Position numbers and translations under genes: made by a program. From Pascua guehoae (taxonomy: Eukaryota > Basidiomycota > Tremellomycetes > Trichosporonales > Trichosporonaceae), in the NCBI GenBank assembly GCA_001600415.1, contig BCJX01000017.1, positions 344,514 to 408,513 on the forward strand: a stretch of 64,000 nucleotides of DNA, given 5' to 3'. The notes beneath the pieces were generated by a model that was given only the letters and a program-made list of their open reading frames with translations, did no database searches and had not been told where the DNA came from. Shown one piece after another: positions 32,515 to 44,371 of this stretch (positions are counted from its first letter, which is position 1; each line of letters starts with the position of its first letter).

Positions 32515-33831
32515 ATGTCGACCAAGCTGTTCCAGCTGCACAACATGGCGTCTGTGGCACCGCCGCCAATGTCGCGGTCGTCGTCGTCGTCGACCATCAC
32601 CCTCATCCCGTCGACGCCGCCGGCACCGAAAGAACTGCACTACCTCGAGTCGCCCCCGACGCTCGACGCGTCCCAGTTCCCGGAGCCGGCCGTCGTCGTC
32701 CCGCCGCCCAAGCATGCATGCACCGACCTCTCGGCGGTCAAGGTGACCAAGCCGATCAAGGCGATCCTGTCTGGTGCGCTGTCGACGCTCGACCGCCCGC
32801 TCCGCATTGTCGGTCTCCTCGCGACGGCCGACTCGGGATGCCACATGTATGCCGACATGACTTCGCGTGCATGCAAGGCCGATGGCGTCTTGTTTGACAA
32901 GGTTGACCTGTCGGCCGCGCGCGAGCTTGATGACGACGCCGCTTTCGAAACGGTCAAAACTGCAATCGACGACCTGAACAAGGACATGACCGTCGACGGG
33001 CTCATTGTCTACTTCCCCCTCTTTACAGCCGAAAGGGACGCCGTACTCCGCTCCCTCATCAGCCCCCGCATCGACGTCGAGGGCGTCCACCCCACATCTC
33101 TTGTGCGCTCCTATGCCCACTCGCCAACGACAATCCAAGAGCACGCAGCCAACCCGGCCCGCGCAATCGTCTACCCCTGCACGGCCCTTGCCGTCGTCCA
33201 GGCTCTCCACTCGCCCCTCTGTGGAGTCTACCAGCCCCAACGCCCCCACGGCGAGCGCTTCCGCGGCAAGACAGTCACAGTCATTAACCGGTGAGTCACG
33301 GCGCCACTCACCACCACACACACGACGAGGCTCGTGCTGACGCCTAGGTCTGAGACTGTCGGCCGCCCTCTTGCCGGTATGCTCGCCAACGACGGTGCCC
33401 GCGTCTACTCGGTCGACATTGACTCGACGCACATCTACGAGCGTCTCCCGAGCGACCCGTGCTACAAGCCGACGCCGTTCCAGGCCGGCCAGCCGCCCCT
33501 CGAGACCATCCTCGCCCAGAGCGACGTGGTCGTCACCGCCGTCCCGGGCAAGAGCTTCAAGGTCGACACGGCCATGCTCCGCCCCGGAGCCGTGTGCGTC
33601 GACCTCTCCGAGCACGGCAACTATGGCACCGACGTCCGCCACCAGGCGGGCATCTACGCCCCGCGCCTCGGCAGCGTCACCATCTTGATGCTCAAGCTCA
33701 ACGCCCTCGTCCTCCGCTCCCAACATCAGGAAAAGCTCGAGCACGAGCAGCTCGCCAACGGCATCGCCAACGGTCTCAATCTCGAACACGCAAACGGCAA
33801 TGGCTTGACCGCCAACGGGCACACGCAGTAG
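32515..33831 (+). CDS. MTD1: NAD-dependent methylenetetrahydrofolate dehydrogenase
   Basis: Cytosolic one-carbon enzyme oxidising 5,10-methylene-THF to methenyl-THF with NAD+. Two exons, 32515-33290 and 33348-33831; the intron falls inside VINR/SETVGRPLA (CG|G, phase 2), the family's conserved dinucleotide-binding region; 419 aa. Other motifs: RIVGLLATADSGCHMYADMT with its Tyr at the folate site, VDGLIVYFPLF, GVHPTSLVR, and AVCVDLSEHGNYG near the C-terminus. The protein is about 100 residues longer than yeast Mtd1. An extra N-terminal part of about 75 residues is Ser/Pro-rich, and an Asn/Gly-rich C-terminal tail (ANGLNLEHANGNGL) follows. The N-terminal extension is in good coding frame, but a downstream start is not excluded. 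Confidence 0.92.
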
Positions 33832-34916
33832 AGTGGTGCGGGACAGGACACGAACAATAGAGCGAGCACGGACAGCGTCGCCCAGCGCGGCCAGTGGCCG
33901 TCTGCACCCCATCAATCTACTCTGCCGCCGGCTGGTCCACGGCCCTCATCCTTAGAGGACACTTGTATAGTCTGTAGAACATCACCAGAAACAATGTATT
34001 GCTACACCTCATCCTCGAGCTGTGCTGTTGCATTGGCGGCCATTCCACTGGGCAGGCGTGGTTGACATGACGAGCAAAGCTGGTGTGCACGCAAACTCCC
34101 ATATCCACCCGCACCCGCCGTCGCCCGCATGCAGCAACCCAGATAACGCAAAATCACACCAGCTGAGACAGCAGACGCGAACGACGCCAGCAGAGCACAC
34201 TAGATACGCCACCGCCACACCCCACCCAATGTCACCTGAATGGCCCGCAATCTAACACCTCACACGACACGCCAGTGAACGCCAACGAGAGACAAGGTGA
34301 GACGCGTCATACTCGCACGGCCGGTAGCAGCATTTAGCATCCATCCCACCCAATCCTCGGGTCCGCGGGCCACGGGCGGGACGTGTGGGCTGTCACATTC
34401 CCACATTCCGCCCATGTCAAAGGACCCCAGATCAGAGTTTTGGGTCCATGGAGCGCGCTGCGTATATCGGCTGTACGAGAGTGGCGCTGGTGGCACTCGG
34501 CAGCCCGGCAGTGCTGTTGAGAGGGTGGGTGGGCGTAAATGACGGGATCGAGATTGTTCGGTTAGCGATTGCCCGTCGTCGTCGTGGTTTATCGTGGGTT
34601 ATCGTGCAATTAGGAGTATCGAGCTGCGCTCCATCTGGTCGTCATTTCTCCAGTGGCCGTGGAGGTCGGCTCGCTCGGCAACAGAGCGGGACGCTGATCG
34701 ATCGGGATATCGGGACGAATTTCGGAAGCAAAAGCCACGTGGCCAGGTAGAATAATTAGGCCAGTGACATTAACGGAATAATCCGCTGCGCGCCTGTATG
34801 TGCCCACAGGCGCGCGGGAAAAGTCACTTTCGCCATCTCTGAACATCAAGTCGAGCTCACCACCAAACCACCGCTCATCCCCACCCCAACCTCCTCGACA
34901 CCGACACCGCCGGACC
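33832..34916. other. Intergenic region between MTD1 and RSM24
   Basis: 1.1 kb. No gene-like ORF and no tandem repeat. A short TCGTCGTCGTGG/TTATCGTG repeat lies near 34575-34605. The RSM24 promoter should be at its right end. Confidence 0.5.
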
Positions 34917-37077
34917 ATGTCGCTCCTCCCCCGCGCGCTGCGCTGCGCGTCCGCGTCGTCCTCGGCGACGAAACTGTCCCCCCTCGTCGCGGCCGCCTCG
35001 GCGCGCGCCTTCTCGACGACGCCGGCGCGGGCCATTGTCCGCGACCTCGGCGTGTGGGACATGGCGGACCTGCAGGCGTTCGAGTGGGACGACCCGACGA
35101 CCTTGGGCGTGATGCGTCTGCAGCAGATTGACGAGATTCGGGCGCTCGTGTCCAAGGTCGAGCTGGACCGGAAGGCGCTTCAGGGTGGGTACGGCGGGTG
35201 TTGGCGGGCGGGAGAAGGTCGGGGGAGGGGAGCAGGGAGGGGAGAGGAGGGGAGGGGGGGAGGGAGAGGGGATGGGCGTGAGATTGGGCGTGAGGGTGGG
35301 CGTGAGGGTGGAGAGCGAGTGGAGAGCGACATGCGGGCAAGTGCTGGAGAACGAGCGTCTCATGGAGACTTGGTCCAACTACGTTGGGACGGAGTTGGCG
35401 CGGGTTCGACAAATACTCCGGTTGTCGACCAAGCGCTTGCGGCTGGATGCGTGCGTCCAGATGCCTGCTTGTTGTCTGCCAGAGCATTCTGACCTGATGT
35501 TGGCTGTCGACTGCACCCTTCTCACCGAAGGGGTATCGAGGAACCAGACAGGCTTTTGGGAGGGGCATTGCCAAAGCCATGGTTGCAGTCGCCCATGCTG
35601 GACCAACCACTGCGACCTCTGGGCGACTTGGAGCCTTGCGTCTGCGGTTCACCCACTGGGCCAAGCCGAGGCACCTCGTACAAACATGTCGAGTACGGAC
35701 AGGCGCCCTTGGCATACTCAACAAGGCCCTCCGTCACACGACCTCGTTGCTTTACACCCAGCTGCCCGGCTCCTCGTCCCTCATCTCCATGCCTCCCGAT
35801 TCTCGCCCCTCTCCCCAACTCCCACTGCCTCGCCTCACCTGTTTACACAACTAACCCCGCAGCCCAAGCAAAAAAGTTCCACCCCCCGCAGGGCCGCATA
35901 CGCGTCACGTCGACGATTGACCTCTCGGTCCCCGACTCGCCGTACCACAACAAGAGCGTGCTCGTGGCGCCCCTCTCGTCGCTCCCGCTCAAGGACGCCG
36001 ACGCGATCCACCGCCTCAAGCTCCTCGCTGGGCCGCGGTGGTCGCCCGGTTTCCCCGGACGCCACGAGATGATTGCCGGCAGCGACGCAAAGGGCTCGGT
36101 TGCAGAGTATGCAAAGGACGGCTGGGTCAAGATTGCCGAGGAGCGCTTCCCGGACGGACGGATGAACCGCAAGAGCGCGAGTGATATGCTCGAGCGGCTT
36201 GTCGAGGCGGCCAACGTGAGTGGGACTGTGGTTGGGGTGGGGCGAGAGGGAAGCAGCGGGGAGGGGGGGGGGGGGGGGCGAAAGCGGGAGAGTGCTAGGA
36301 GAAGAGCATGATGAGAGGTAGAGGTCAAGGGGGACGAAGAGGTGGAGAGGAGAGTGGAGAGGAGAAGTGTACGGGGCAGTTGTGCTGAGAGAGAATGTCG
36401 AGCGGATGGGGTAGTTGAGTGGAGAGGACGACGAGAGGAGGGAGTGGACATTCACGAGGAGACAACGAGAGGAAGAGTGAGGCGAGAAGAGGAGATACGA
36501 TGCGAGCGGAACGGAGAGAGATATTGTTGTAAGGAGAAGGGAGACTGCCCAATGTGCCGTAAGACGGCCTCAGGCAAGTGCAAGTCGGAGGAGGAGAGGC
36601 AAAAGTGACTGCAAGGCCGGACAGTGCATTGTTCTGTAGGCGGGACAGTGCATTGTTCCGCCAAGACAGACCCATCCAGAGACGATGGACAATCACAAGA
36701 TCGAGAGTTGTGAAACGAGAACCATCCAAACTGCAAGAGCACAGCTGACACTCTCTTCCACATGACCACCCCCCCATTCCATCATTCCACAACCTTTTCA
36801 ACCCCCNNNNNNNNNNNNNNNNNNNNNNNNNNNNNNNNNNNNNNNNCCCCCCCCAACCCGATTACTCCTCCAGGACGCCAACTCGCCCCTCTCGGCATCG
36901 ACGCCCCTGGACCCGCGCCACCTGCTCGCGCGCCAGCGCAAGAAGCGCGGCCGCAACGGCGGCCAGCAGCGCTGGGCGCGCGTCGAGGCCCTCGCGCGCC
37001 GGCCCGAGATTGTCGGCGGCGTCCGCGGGTTCCCCAAGGAGTGGCTCCCCGAGGCGCCCGTCAAGAAGGCTGCGTAG
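34917..37077 (+). CDS. RSM24: Mitochondrial small-subunit ribosomal protein mS35 (Rsm24/MRPS35)
   Basis: Structural protein of the mitochondrial small ribosomal subunit. Three exons: 34917-35184, 35863-36215 and 36874-37077; 274 aa. The first about 35 residues are Arg/Ser/Ala-rich without acids, a matrix-targeting presequence ([25 protein letters not shown]). Exon 2 carries the conserved core: [35 protein letters not shown] and [19 protein letters not shown]. Exon 3 encodes a basic C-terminus ending APVKKAA. Both introns are unusually long (678 and 658 bases). The second contains the 40-N gap with C-rich flanks and a run of 14 G at about 36263, all outside coding sequence. Confidence 0.88.
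36807..36846. other. Assembly gap (40 N) in RSM24 intron 2
   Basis: Flanked directly by CCCCC on the left and CCCCCCCC on the right. The gap probably stands for a long poly-C tract that could not be assembled. Confidence 0.9.
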
Positions 37078-38063
37078 TGGTGGTCATGGGGCGGGCGGGG
37101 GTCGTCGGGCGCGACCCTTTGTGGAGTGAGGATGGGGTTGATGGATGCCGACAATCATGCACAGTTCTAGCATTGCCGGGGGTTTAGGGCGCACTCGGAG
37201 AGTGCGTGTCACGTGTCGCGTCCCATGGACATGGGTGTCATGAGGACATGTACGGGGCATGTTGTGCTTAGGCGCGTCTCGTCTGGGCCACAGCGGTGCA
37301 GAGGGAGATGGGCGCGAGGACCATGTGTCCAGCTGGGATACGTCAGGTTGCTTGGGTTGACAAGTATGGCGGGAGGAATGGTGCAGGGGCTCGAGATCGT
37401 GAGCTGCGGTTCGCGGAGGCAAGTGGGTACATCAATATACGGGGTACTGCTGTGCTGTGCTGCCGCTTTGTCGTTGGGATACTGCCGTCGACGAGCAAGT
37501 TGCTGAGGGACGGCTACGTGGTCATCTGCACATCACACCTGGCGATCTTTGGTGTACACACTACCTCTAACACTGTCGGTTGTGCCATGCTACCCCAAAT
37601 GACTCGTCAAATGGCCCGAAGCGATGTTGACACACAAGAGGCACATGTTGACCGTGAAGCTCTTTAAGTCATCACTACTCTGAAGTGCCTAGACAATGGG
37701 GACAACCGTCGACCGATCTGCACTGCGCCGGGGGGTTTGAACAAAATGACAAAGTGGCATCACGCGCAAGAAGACAGAAACAGGCTACACCTTCTATCGT
37801 ACATCTAATCGGCCGGGGTACTCGAACACACGGGCACATGGGCACACGGGGACACACTGTCGGCGGTGGGGTCGTGTCTGCACGCCGCGTCGGTGGTGGG
37901 TATCGGGGTATGTGCAGAAGAGTCCGGATGGGGGTATCTCCAATTGCTTGGCGGCGGGTATTTCCAGTTGCTGGCGCGCGCGGGATCGAGGCATGTCGCG
38001 TAGTGCTGGTCTCGTCTCGTCGTCTACTCTAAACGGTCTTGGCGCTGTCTAGGACTCCGCTGG
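37078..38063. other. Intergenic, convergent 3' regions
   Basis: 1 kb between the stops of RSM24 and the DUF4112 gene. No coding exon, tRNA or tandem array recognised. Confidence 0.5.
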
Positions 38064-39688
38064 CTAGTACCGCCCGCTAGGCCCTTGCGCGTACTGGGGC
38101 TGCTGTACATACCGCTGCTGCTGCTGGGCGGCGTACGCGGCGGCCTGTTCGCGCGGTGTGGGGTGTGAGCCCATGGGCGGTGTGTTGCCGCGCGACGCAT
38201 GTGGGGTGTTCCCGGCGTGGTACGCCTGCTGGTGGGGGTGGACGGCGCCGGGGGTAGCGAGGGTGGCCTGGACGTGGCGAGCCGAGTCGTCAAACGAGGC
38301 AGAGCGGCTCGCCTGTGGTGGCGTATTGCCGCGTGGCGGGGTGCCGTTGGGTGTGCCGTTGGGTGTGCCCTTGGGCGGCGTGCCCTTCTTTGGCGCCTTG
38401 TAGTTTGCGGTCGCGTACTGCTGAGGCTTCTTGTTGCCAAATGAGAACCAGCCGCCCGCGTCCTCGACGACCATGCCGGCTGCAATGTTGTCTTGGCCGC
38501 GTTTGGTGAGGAACTTTTCGAGGCTGGGGGTTAGTGCGAGTTCCGGGGGAGTGTGTTGGGGAGAGGTGGGGAGAAGTTTGTGGGCAAATGTTGTGGAAGA
38601 GAGCGTAGCAGAGAGAGGATTGTGGGGGAGAGGATGTGGGGGTCTGGGGTAACGGGTGGGGGACCGCTCTTGGAGGTGGACAGAGAGCCATTCCCTACCA
38701 CGAAACTCACATTTCGGCATTGCGCGAATTGCCCTTCCAAACACCCGCGGCAACGTCTCCAACGATTGGGAAGATCCTGGCGTTAGCATGAAGAAAAGCG
38801 ATTAGAGGGAAGAGAGGGGAATGGAGAGATTGGGGGAAGGATCGAGGGAAGGAGTGGGGGAAGACCGAGGGAACGGGCGCGACAGTGGGCGAAGGCAAGG
38901 CTGTGCGAGGGAAGCAGCGGGGCGAGGAGAGGCAGTGCAGTGGGAGAAACACGAGCGCCAAAGCGCCGAGAGAGAGCAACAACGAGGTGCTGGTGAGAAT
39001 GGAGAAGCCGACGAGGGGCGGTCATAAACAGGACGGAAGGCACTCACTGCATGCCCGTCGACACGGCCACATTGAAGGCCATCTGCGACTGGAGCTTCTT
39101 TGGAATATCCAGCTTGCGCGCGGGGCGAATAATCAAAGAGTAGCCCAGAATGGCATTGGCAATGTCGCCGAGGCCCGGAATGAGGCCGAGGAAGAAGGCG
39201 TAGCCGACGCGCGCCTTGGTGCAGGGAATCTTGACGCCCTTGTCGAGGTGGTGGGCGCGGCGCCGGATCTTGCGGAGCGCCTTTGCGTCGCGCTTGGTGA
39301 GGCCGACGGGAATGTCGCGCTGGGACGCGTTAGCGGGGTGACTTGGGGGGTGATATCGTGCACCGTCTCGGTGCATGCGTGCTCGGGGGTGGAAGGGGAG
39401 GGGGCATTGCGTGGGTGGCGCAGAGCGACGCAGACAGTTGTCGCACACCATCCATCTCCACCCATTCCTCTTCCCACCTCTCCCCACACCGCCGCCAAAC
39501 GCACCTTGCGCCGCTTCGTGCGTCCACGCTCGTCCGTCACGGTCTCGTAGTACGGGTCGATGGGCTCCAGCGCCGCCACTTGCTCGTTGAAGTGTTTCTG
39601 CAACGTCAGCCGATAGGACACAAGGCGGTGGGGCGCGACGCACCTGCGCGTAGCTCTGCGCGTACTTGGCGGCCATGTTGGTTGCCAT
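38064..39688 (-). CDS. DUF4112 domain membrane protein with Gly-Thr-Pro-rich tail
   Basis: Five exons: 39688-39644, 39597-39505, 39319-39048, 38776-38711 and 38523-38064; 311 aa. The central DUF4112 domain (about residues 60-165) is clear: HHLDKGVKIPCTKARVGYAF, FLGLIPGLGDIANAILGY, NVAVSTGMQ and IFPIVGDVAAGVWKGNSRNA. The two GxG-D hydrophobic hairpins imply membrane association. The C-terminal third is low complexity: GTPPKGTPNGTPNGTPPRG-type repeats, then Gln-rich sequence (AAYAAQQQQRYVQQ). Function of DUF4112 proteins is unknown; they occur in bacteria and fungi. All junctions are GT-AG in phase, some with GTGCGT donors. Confidence 0.85.
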
Positions 39689-40866
39689 CGTGGCTGGTCA
39701 AGGTAAAGCGAGTGGGTTGAACGTGTGTGGAGTGTAGAGAAAAGGTGGGGGGGCGAAGAGGCGCGTGTGCCCCGGTATATATGCCGGGTGGGTGGCTCGA
39801 AATGGGGAGAGAAAAGAGACGAGAGAAGGAGAAAGAAGAGTGCGGTGCAAGATGAGATGCGAGGGGTGGGGGTGGGGCGACGAGTTGTGTACAATCGCCA
39901 CGCCCATGGGTGGGTGGCGCTCGGCTGAGACGCAAGGAACCACTCTGTACGGTACAGTAATGTCGTCAGTGGCCGATCGGCGCACAGTGGCTCCCCATTT
40001 GGCTCCATTTTTCTATTCTATTTTCTTCTTCTGTAACCGTGTGCCTGAAATCCCCAATAGTCTGGGCACAGCCCCCAAAATGAATACTACTGCCTGCTGC
40101 CAGTGGCGGCGCATCGCCTCCCCCTCGACTCAATGTGCGTAGCATCCTGCGGCCCAGCTTTGCCACCCCCTTGTCTGCTCCGCCTCCCCCTCTGACACGC
40201 ACAGCATCGTTTGCGGGCCGGTTTGATGTTTGAGGTCAACCTATACCATGATATGCGCAGGATCAGAACAATGCAAAGAGGGACAAGACCGAACGGGAAC
40301 GAGCAAAGGCGCGCTAGTCGAGACGAGGGGGGGTGGCGATTAAACATGATACATGGGAGTGGCACAGCCGGCACAGCAAACGCACCGCTCCGACGGCTCC
40401 ATCGACATGACCGAGTGTAGCGGTCGCGCGGGTGTTGTGGGTGTACCACCCTCGACGTGCCGGCGACCATCGATGGAGCAGCAGCAAACATGAAACCTCA
40501 CCGCCAGCTGACGCGCACCTCCTGACGGGCTGTGTACCGCCTCGTCTCGCTGATGCCATTGACACCCCGAGAAAGCGACACTGCACCTCCACGAGGACAC
40601 ACAAAAGAACACGACACGGCATCTCGTCCCCTGGTTGCGGTACGCCCCAAATACCCCGACCGGGTACACTCATGAAAAGACCCTCCTCGTCTGCCGATTT
40701 GCTCACACGACCATCCGACTTGAGGCACTAACTCGCCCACAACCAACACCCGAAACCAACTGCCCCAGCCCACCCGAGCCAAAGATATATGCAATACATG
40801 CAACTACCCATCTACTAGCCTACGAACCCCCGACCCCCGGGGGCCCAGAGTACCATAGAGGCCGCC
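39689..40866. other. Intergenic region between eIF3e 3' end and DUF4112 5' end
   Basis: 1.2 kb. It should hold the promoter of the DUF4112 gene (purine-rich near 39730-39870 on the plus strand) and the 3' UTR of eIF3e. No supported gene. Confidence 0.5.
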
Positions 40867-42998
40867 TTACGCAGCGACCTCGGTCTCCTTTGGCGCCTCT
40901 GGGGCGGCTGCGGGCGCCGGCCGGCTCTGGTTGCCACCAGTCCGTCCACCGCGGCCACGTCCTGTCCCACGCCCGCCACGCTCGCGGTCGCCACCCGAGC
41001 GCTGCTCGGACGTGTTCTGCATCGCATAGTTGATCGCCTGCGACCGGAACGCGAGGCCGCGGGTTGTCTCAATGAGCGTTGCGGTCGGGGTCGTGTGGGG
41101 GCGGGAGATGTGGAGCATGTTCTGTGGGTTAGTATGACGAGTAACAGGGTGAAGGAAGAAGAGTATGGACAAAGCCAGAGAATAGACGAATAGCAGATCA
41201 CGAATGCGAGTGGGAAAGGAGAGGCCTCCCCATCTCCACGCCGGCAAGATGACCCTGTTCAACAGGTCCTACCGTGGCTCCTTCAATGAGCGGCGGAGAC
41301 TGAATCACATGGCGAGAAGTCCACTTCTTAGTGGCAGGCTCTTGGTTGACCACGCTCTCTCACTCGCCAGCCTCTGAACTCCCTGAATGGAGACACAAGC
41401 TGGCAAGAAACGGGACAAAGGACCACAAAACGCAGGGGACGAGAACAATAGCGCCCTGTTGGCAGCAACTACTCACAGATGCCAAGTCAATCTTGGCGTC
41501 GACACCCATACGCGAGTCGCGGATGAGGTTGACGATCCACTTTTCGCCCTCCTCGGTGCTGAGGTTGAGGGTACGCGAGAGCTCGCCAATGTCGATGCGC
41601 TGGTGGATGCGGCAGAAGACCTCGGAGATGAGCCAGCGGGCGTTTTCGACAAAGTCGTTGGCAAAGCCCGAGAGGAAAAAGTCTGCCTTGACGACGTTTT
41701 CGGCGACGGTGAGGCGCTCCTGGGCCCTGTCAAAGTCAAAGTCACAGAAGAGGTCCTTGAGGAAGGCGGTGACGGGGTCCGAGTACTGGTACTCCTCCAT
41801 CTGGACGATGCGCGTCAGGTCCTTGACGTGGTCACGGTTGGAGCGCGAGCCGGCGGCCTTGGGCGCGCGGCGCGAGATGACGGCCGCCGCGACGAGGTAG
41901 CGGAGGAGGTGGGGGCACGACGTCTGGATCGTGTTCAGGTACGCGGGCGAGAGGAACATTTCCAGGAGCGCCTGGCAGCCCTGGCCCTCGCCGAGGTTGA
42001 AGAAGACAAACAGCGACCAGTGGAGGAGCCAAGTGCGCGCCTGGAGCTGGGTGAGGGGCTTGGCGGCCGCCTGCGAGTGCGGGTTGTCAATCAGGTCACG
42101 CAGGTCCTTGACCTCGACGAGCGCCGCCTCCCACTCGCCAGTGAGAATGTTGGACGCGAGCTTGCCCCAGTGCGCCGAAATGTTCAGGTCGTACGAGGGC
42201 GAGAAGATCAGGAAGTGGTACAGGAAGTTGGCAGCGTCCGCGTACTGGCCGAGCGAGAACTGGAACTGACCAAAGTGGTAGAGCGCGTTGATCTGTTCGA
42301 CCGAGATCTATACCGCAGTCAGCACCGGCACCACATTGTCTTTCTCTCTCTCTCTCTCTCCATGAAACGCACGTTGTACTCTGACCTCAAGAGCTCGAGG
42401 TTCTTCTCCTTGTCCACACCGCCCTTGAGCTTTGCCACCGCCTCGGGGTTCTCGATCACCTTCATGATCGGCTGAGCCGCCTCCTGGAGGCTCTTGTAGC
42501 GAGCAGTCGCCTCGTCGCGGAGCTTGTCAAAGTTGACAGCCTCAACCTGGACACCGTCGCTCTTGCCCTGCTCGTAGAGCTGGCGCGCGTAGTCGACCAT
42601 GTTGGTGCCCTTGACGAGGTCATATCTGGGATCCAGTCAGTCCTGTGTGTTCTCTCTCCACACAACAACAACGTATTGTATCACACGCCGTGCCAGCTGC
42701 TGTACCATTGCGCCTGCGCGAACAATCACCGCCCGCCAAGCGACAAGCTCCCGCTTGGAGCCGTCACGCGATGGTCGACGGTGAGAGACACAAAAGCACA
42801 AAAGCCGCCACCACCTGTATCACGCACTGAGCCTTGTCGACCTGCGCGGCGGGGAAGATCTCCGAGTCGCCAAGGTGCTGGACGAGCGGGATGGCAAGAT
42901 GCCGGTCGAGGTGCGGGATCAGCTTCTGTGGGGGTGTTAGCGGACATGTGCCGGACAATGCATGCGCGACTCGCTTGGGTGAGGTCGTACTCGGCCAT
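40867..42998 (-). CDS. INT6: Translation initiation factor eIF3 subunit e (INT6)
   Basis: Subunit of eIF3, which recruits the 40S subunit to mRNA. Six exons: 42998-42975, 42925-42828, 42625-42373, 42307-41477, about 41356-41273 and 41121-40867; about 514 aa. The N-terminus MAEYDLTQ joins [20 protein letters not shown], then [20 protein letters not shown], all highly conserved. The PCI domain region includes [45 protein letters not shown] and [20 protein letters not shown]. The end has an RGG-rich tail ([18 protein letters not shown]). Intron 1 (42926-42974) begins GCGAGT and ends CACAG: a GC-AG intron, required to keep the conserved N-terminus. The acceptor of exon 5 is uncertain by a few residues. 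TC repeats lie in intron 3. Confidence 0.93.
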
Positions 42999-44371
42999 GT
43001 TGGGCAACAGGTGGTCGGGGTTTTCGTTGGGGAGGAAGGGGGGGGAGGCGTCGGATGGGATATTCGACGTGTCGGGGCTGGCCTGGGCTGTGGTCCCCGC
43101 TTTTGGTATGTTGCTCGGTCGAGATGGACGCGAGATGGGGTGGGATGGGCAAGAGATGGCAGCGACGGCCTCGGTGATGTTGGACAAGCGGGGTCTGCAG
43201 TGTGCGCGGTGGGTGTGCTGGACTTCTCCTGCCTGCGTGCTGGCTCTGCTCTGCTCTGCTCTGCTCTGCTCTGCTCTGGCCACCCTCGCTCGACGAACAA
43301 TCAAACTTGGCCTGCCCAACTTGCAAAAGTCCACACCGCCACCAACGCATATTGCCGAAAATTTCCGCCCAGAGTTCAGGCAATATCCACGTGGCACAAG
43401 AATGCCACGTGAACTTCACATGGTCAGAATTCTGAAGAGTCGTGAAGGGCGCTTCAGTCGTCTCTGAGCCCAACAGGCAGTGCCAGCACGACTAGAGTTC
43501 GACTCTCTACCGCGCCATTTAGGCTGCACCTTGGGGCTCAGACTGAGTCTGAGCTCAGACAAGACTTTGTGCGAGGCCTTGTGTTACTGCCTGTGCTCCA
43601 GGTGTGCGTTGGCCCAGCCTTCGCACCGCTAGATAGAGCTCGAGTGTACTGCGGCTTTGCAAGTGGACCGGAAAATGCAGGGTCCAACATTCAGCAGTGC
43701 CAGACACGGCAGTCCCAACTGGTGAGGGCGCCACGACTCGAGTGCCAGTTGTCGTACCCCTATTGTCAACTGCGTCCAAACCCCACGATTCGGCCATACT
43801 GCAGCGCAAGCGACCTGACAAACTCTTCTTATGCTGGAAAGGTCAAAGTAAACGTCTGAAAGTGCAGCCCAGACCATGTCGCTGTGCACGCCTGCCTACG
43901 CCTGCACATTGTGTAGGCAGGTCATGCGGCAAGGCTCAATACACTGGGATAAGCGAATGCGCTCGCAAAATAACAGGATTATCCCGATTCTGGGCTTCAT
44001 TTAAATACTGCACGGCTACACCACGACGTCTCTGCGCTGTTACGCATAGCGGAGCCGCTGCTCTGGGGCTGATTCCCTCCCAGCTCACCGTGGCCCCTGC
44101 CCAGCCGACAGGGGTTCGCGACATCGGTATACTCGGACGGTCTGCTGGAGGCGGTGGCGGTGCCCATATGCGTCCGAGCGGGTCCTCCCGGTATCACAGT
44201 ATGGCGGTATGTATGTACAACAGACACACACCACAAGAATCCTCCCGCATAGGCATGCCAAGGTTTCATCAGACGCCTCATATCGTTCATCGCCAGCATA
44301 CAATCGATGACTATGTACATCATTAAGTACGTGCATTCTCCAACGAGCACAGTGGTGCGTGCAGCTCCCAC
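42999..44371. other. Intergenic region with TCTGC pentamer repeat
   Basis: 1.4 kb between the eIF3e start and the permease stop. A GCTCT/CTCTG pentamer array sits at 43246-43277. No gene recognised in the rest. Confidence 0.5.

Noticed and set aside
31880..32746. ORF containing a long poly-proline stretch
   Set aside because: Created by the poly-C tract; the real MTD1 frame starts inside it in a different register.
32443..33915. 490-aa open frame antisense to MTD1
   Set aside because: It mirrors GC-rich coding sequence of MTD1, has no recognisable motif and reads across the MTD1 intron.
41387..42475. 362-aa open frame antisense to eIF3e
   Set aside because: Shadow of the eIF3e coding exons; charged and motif-free.
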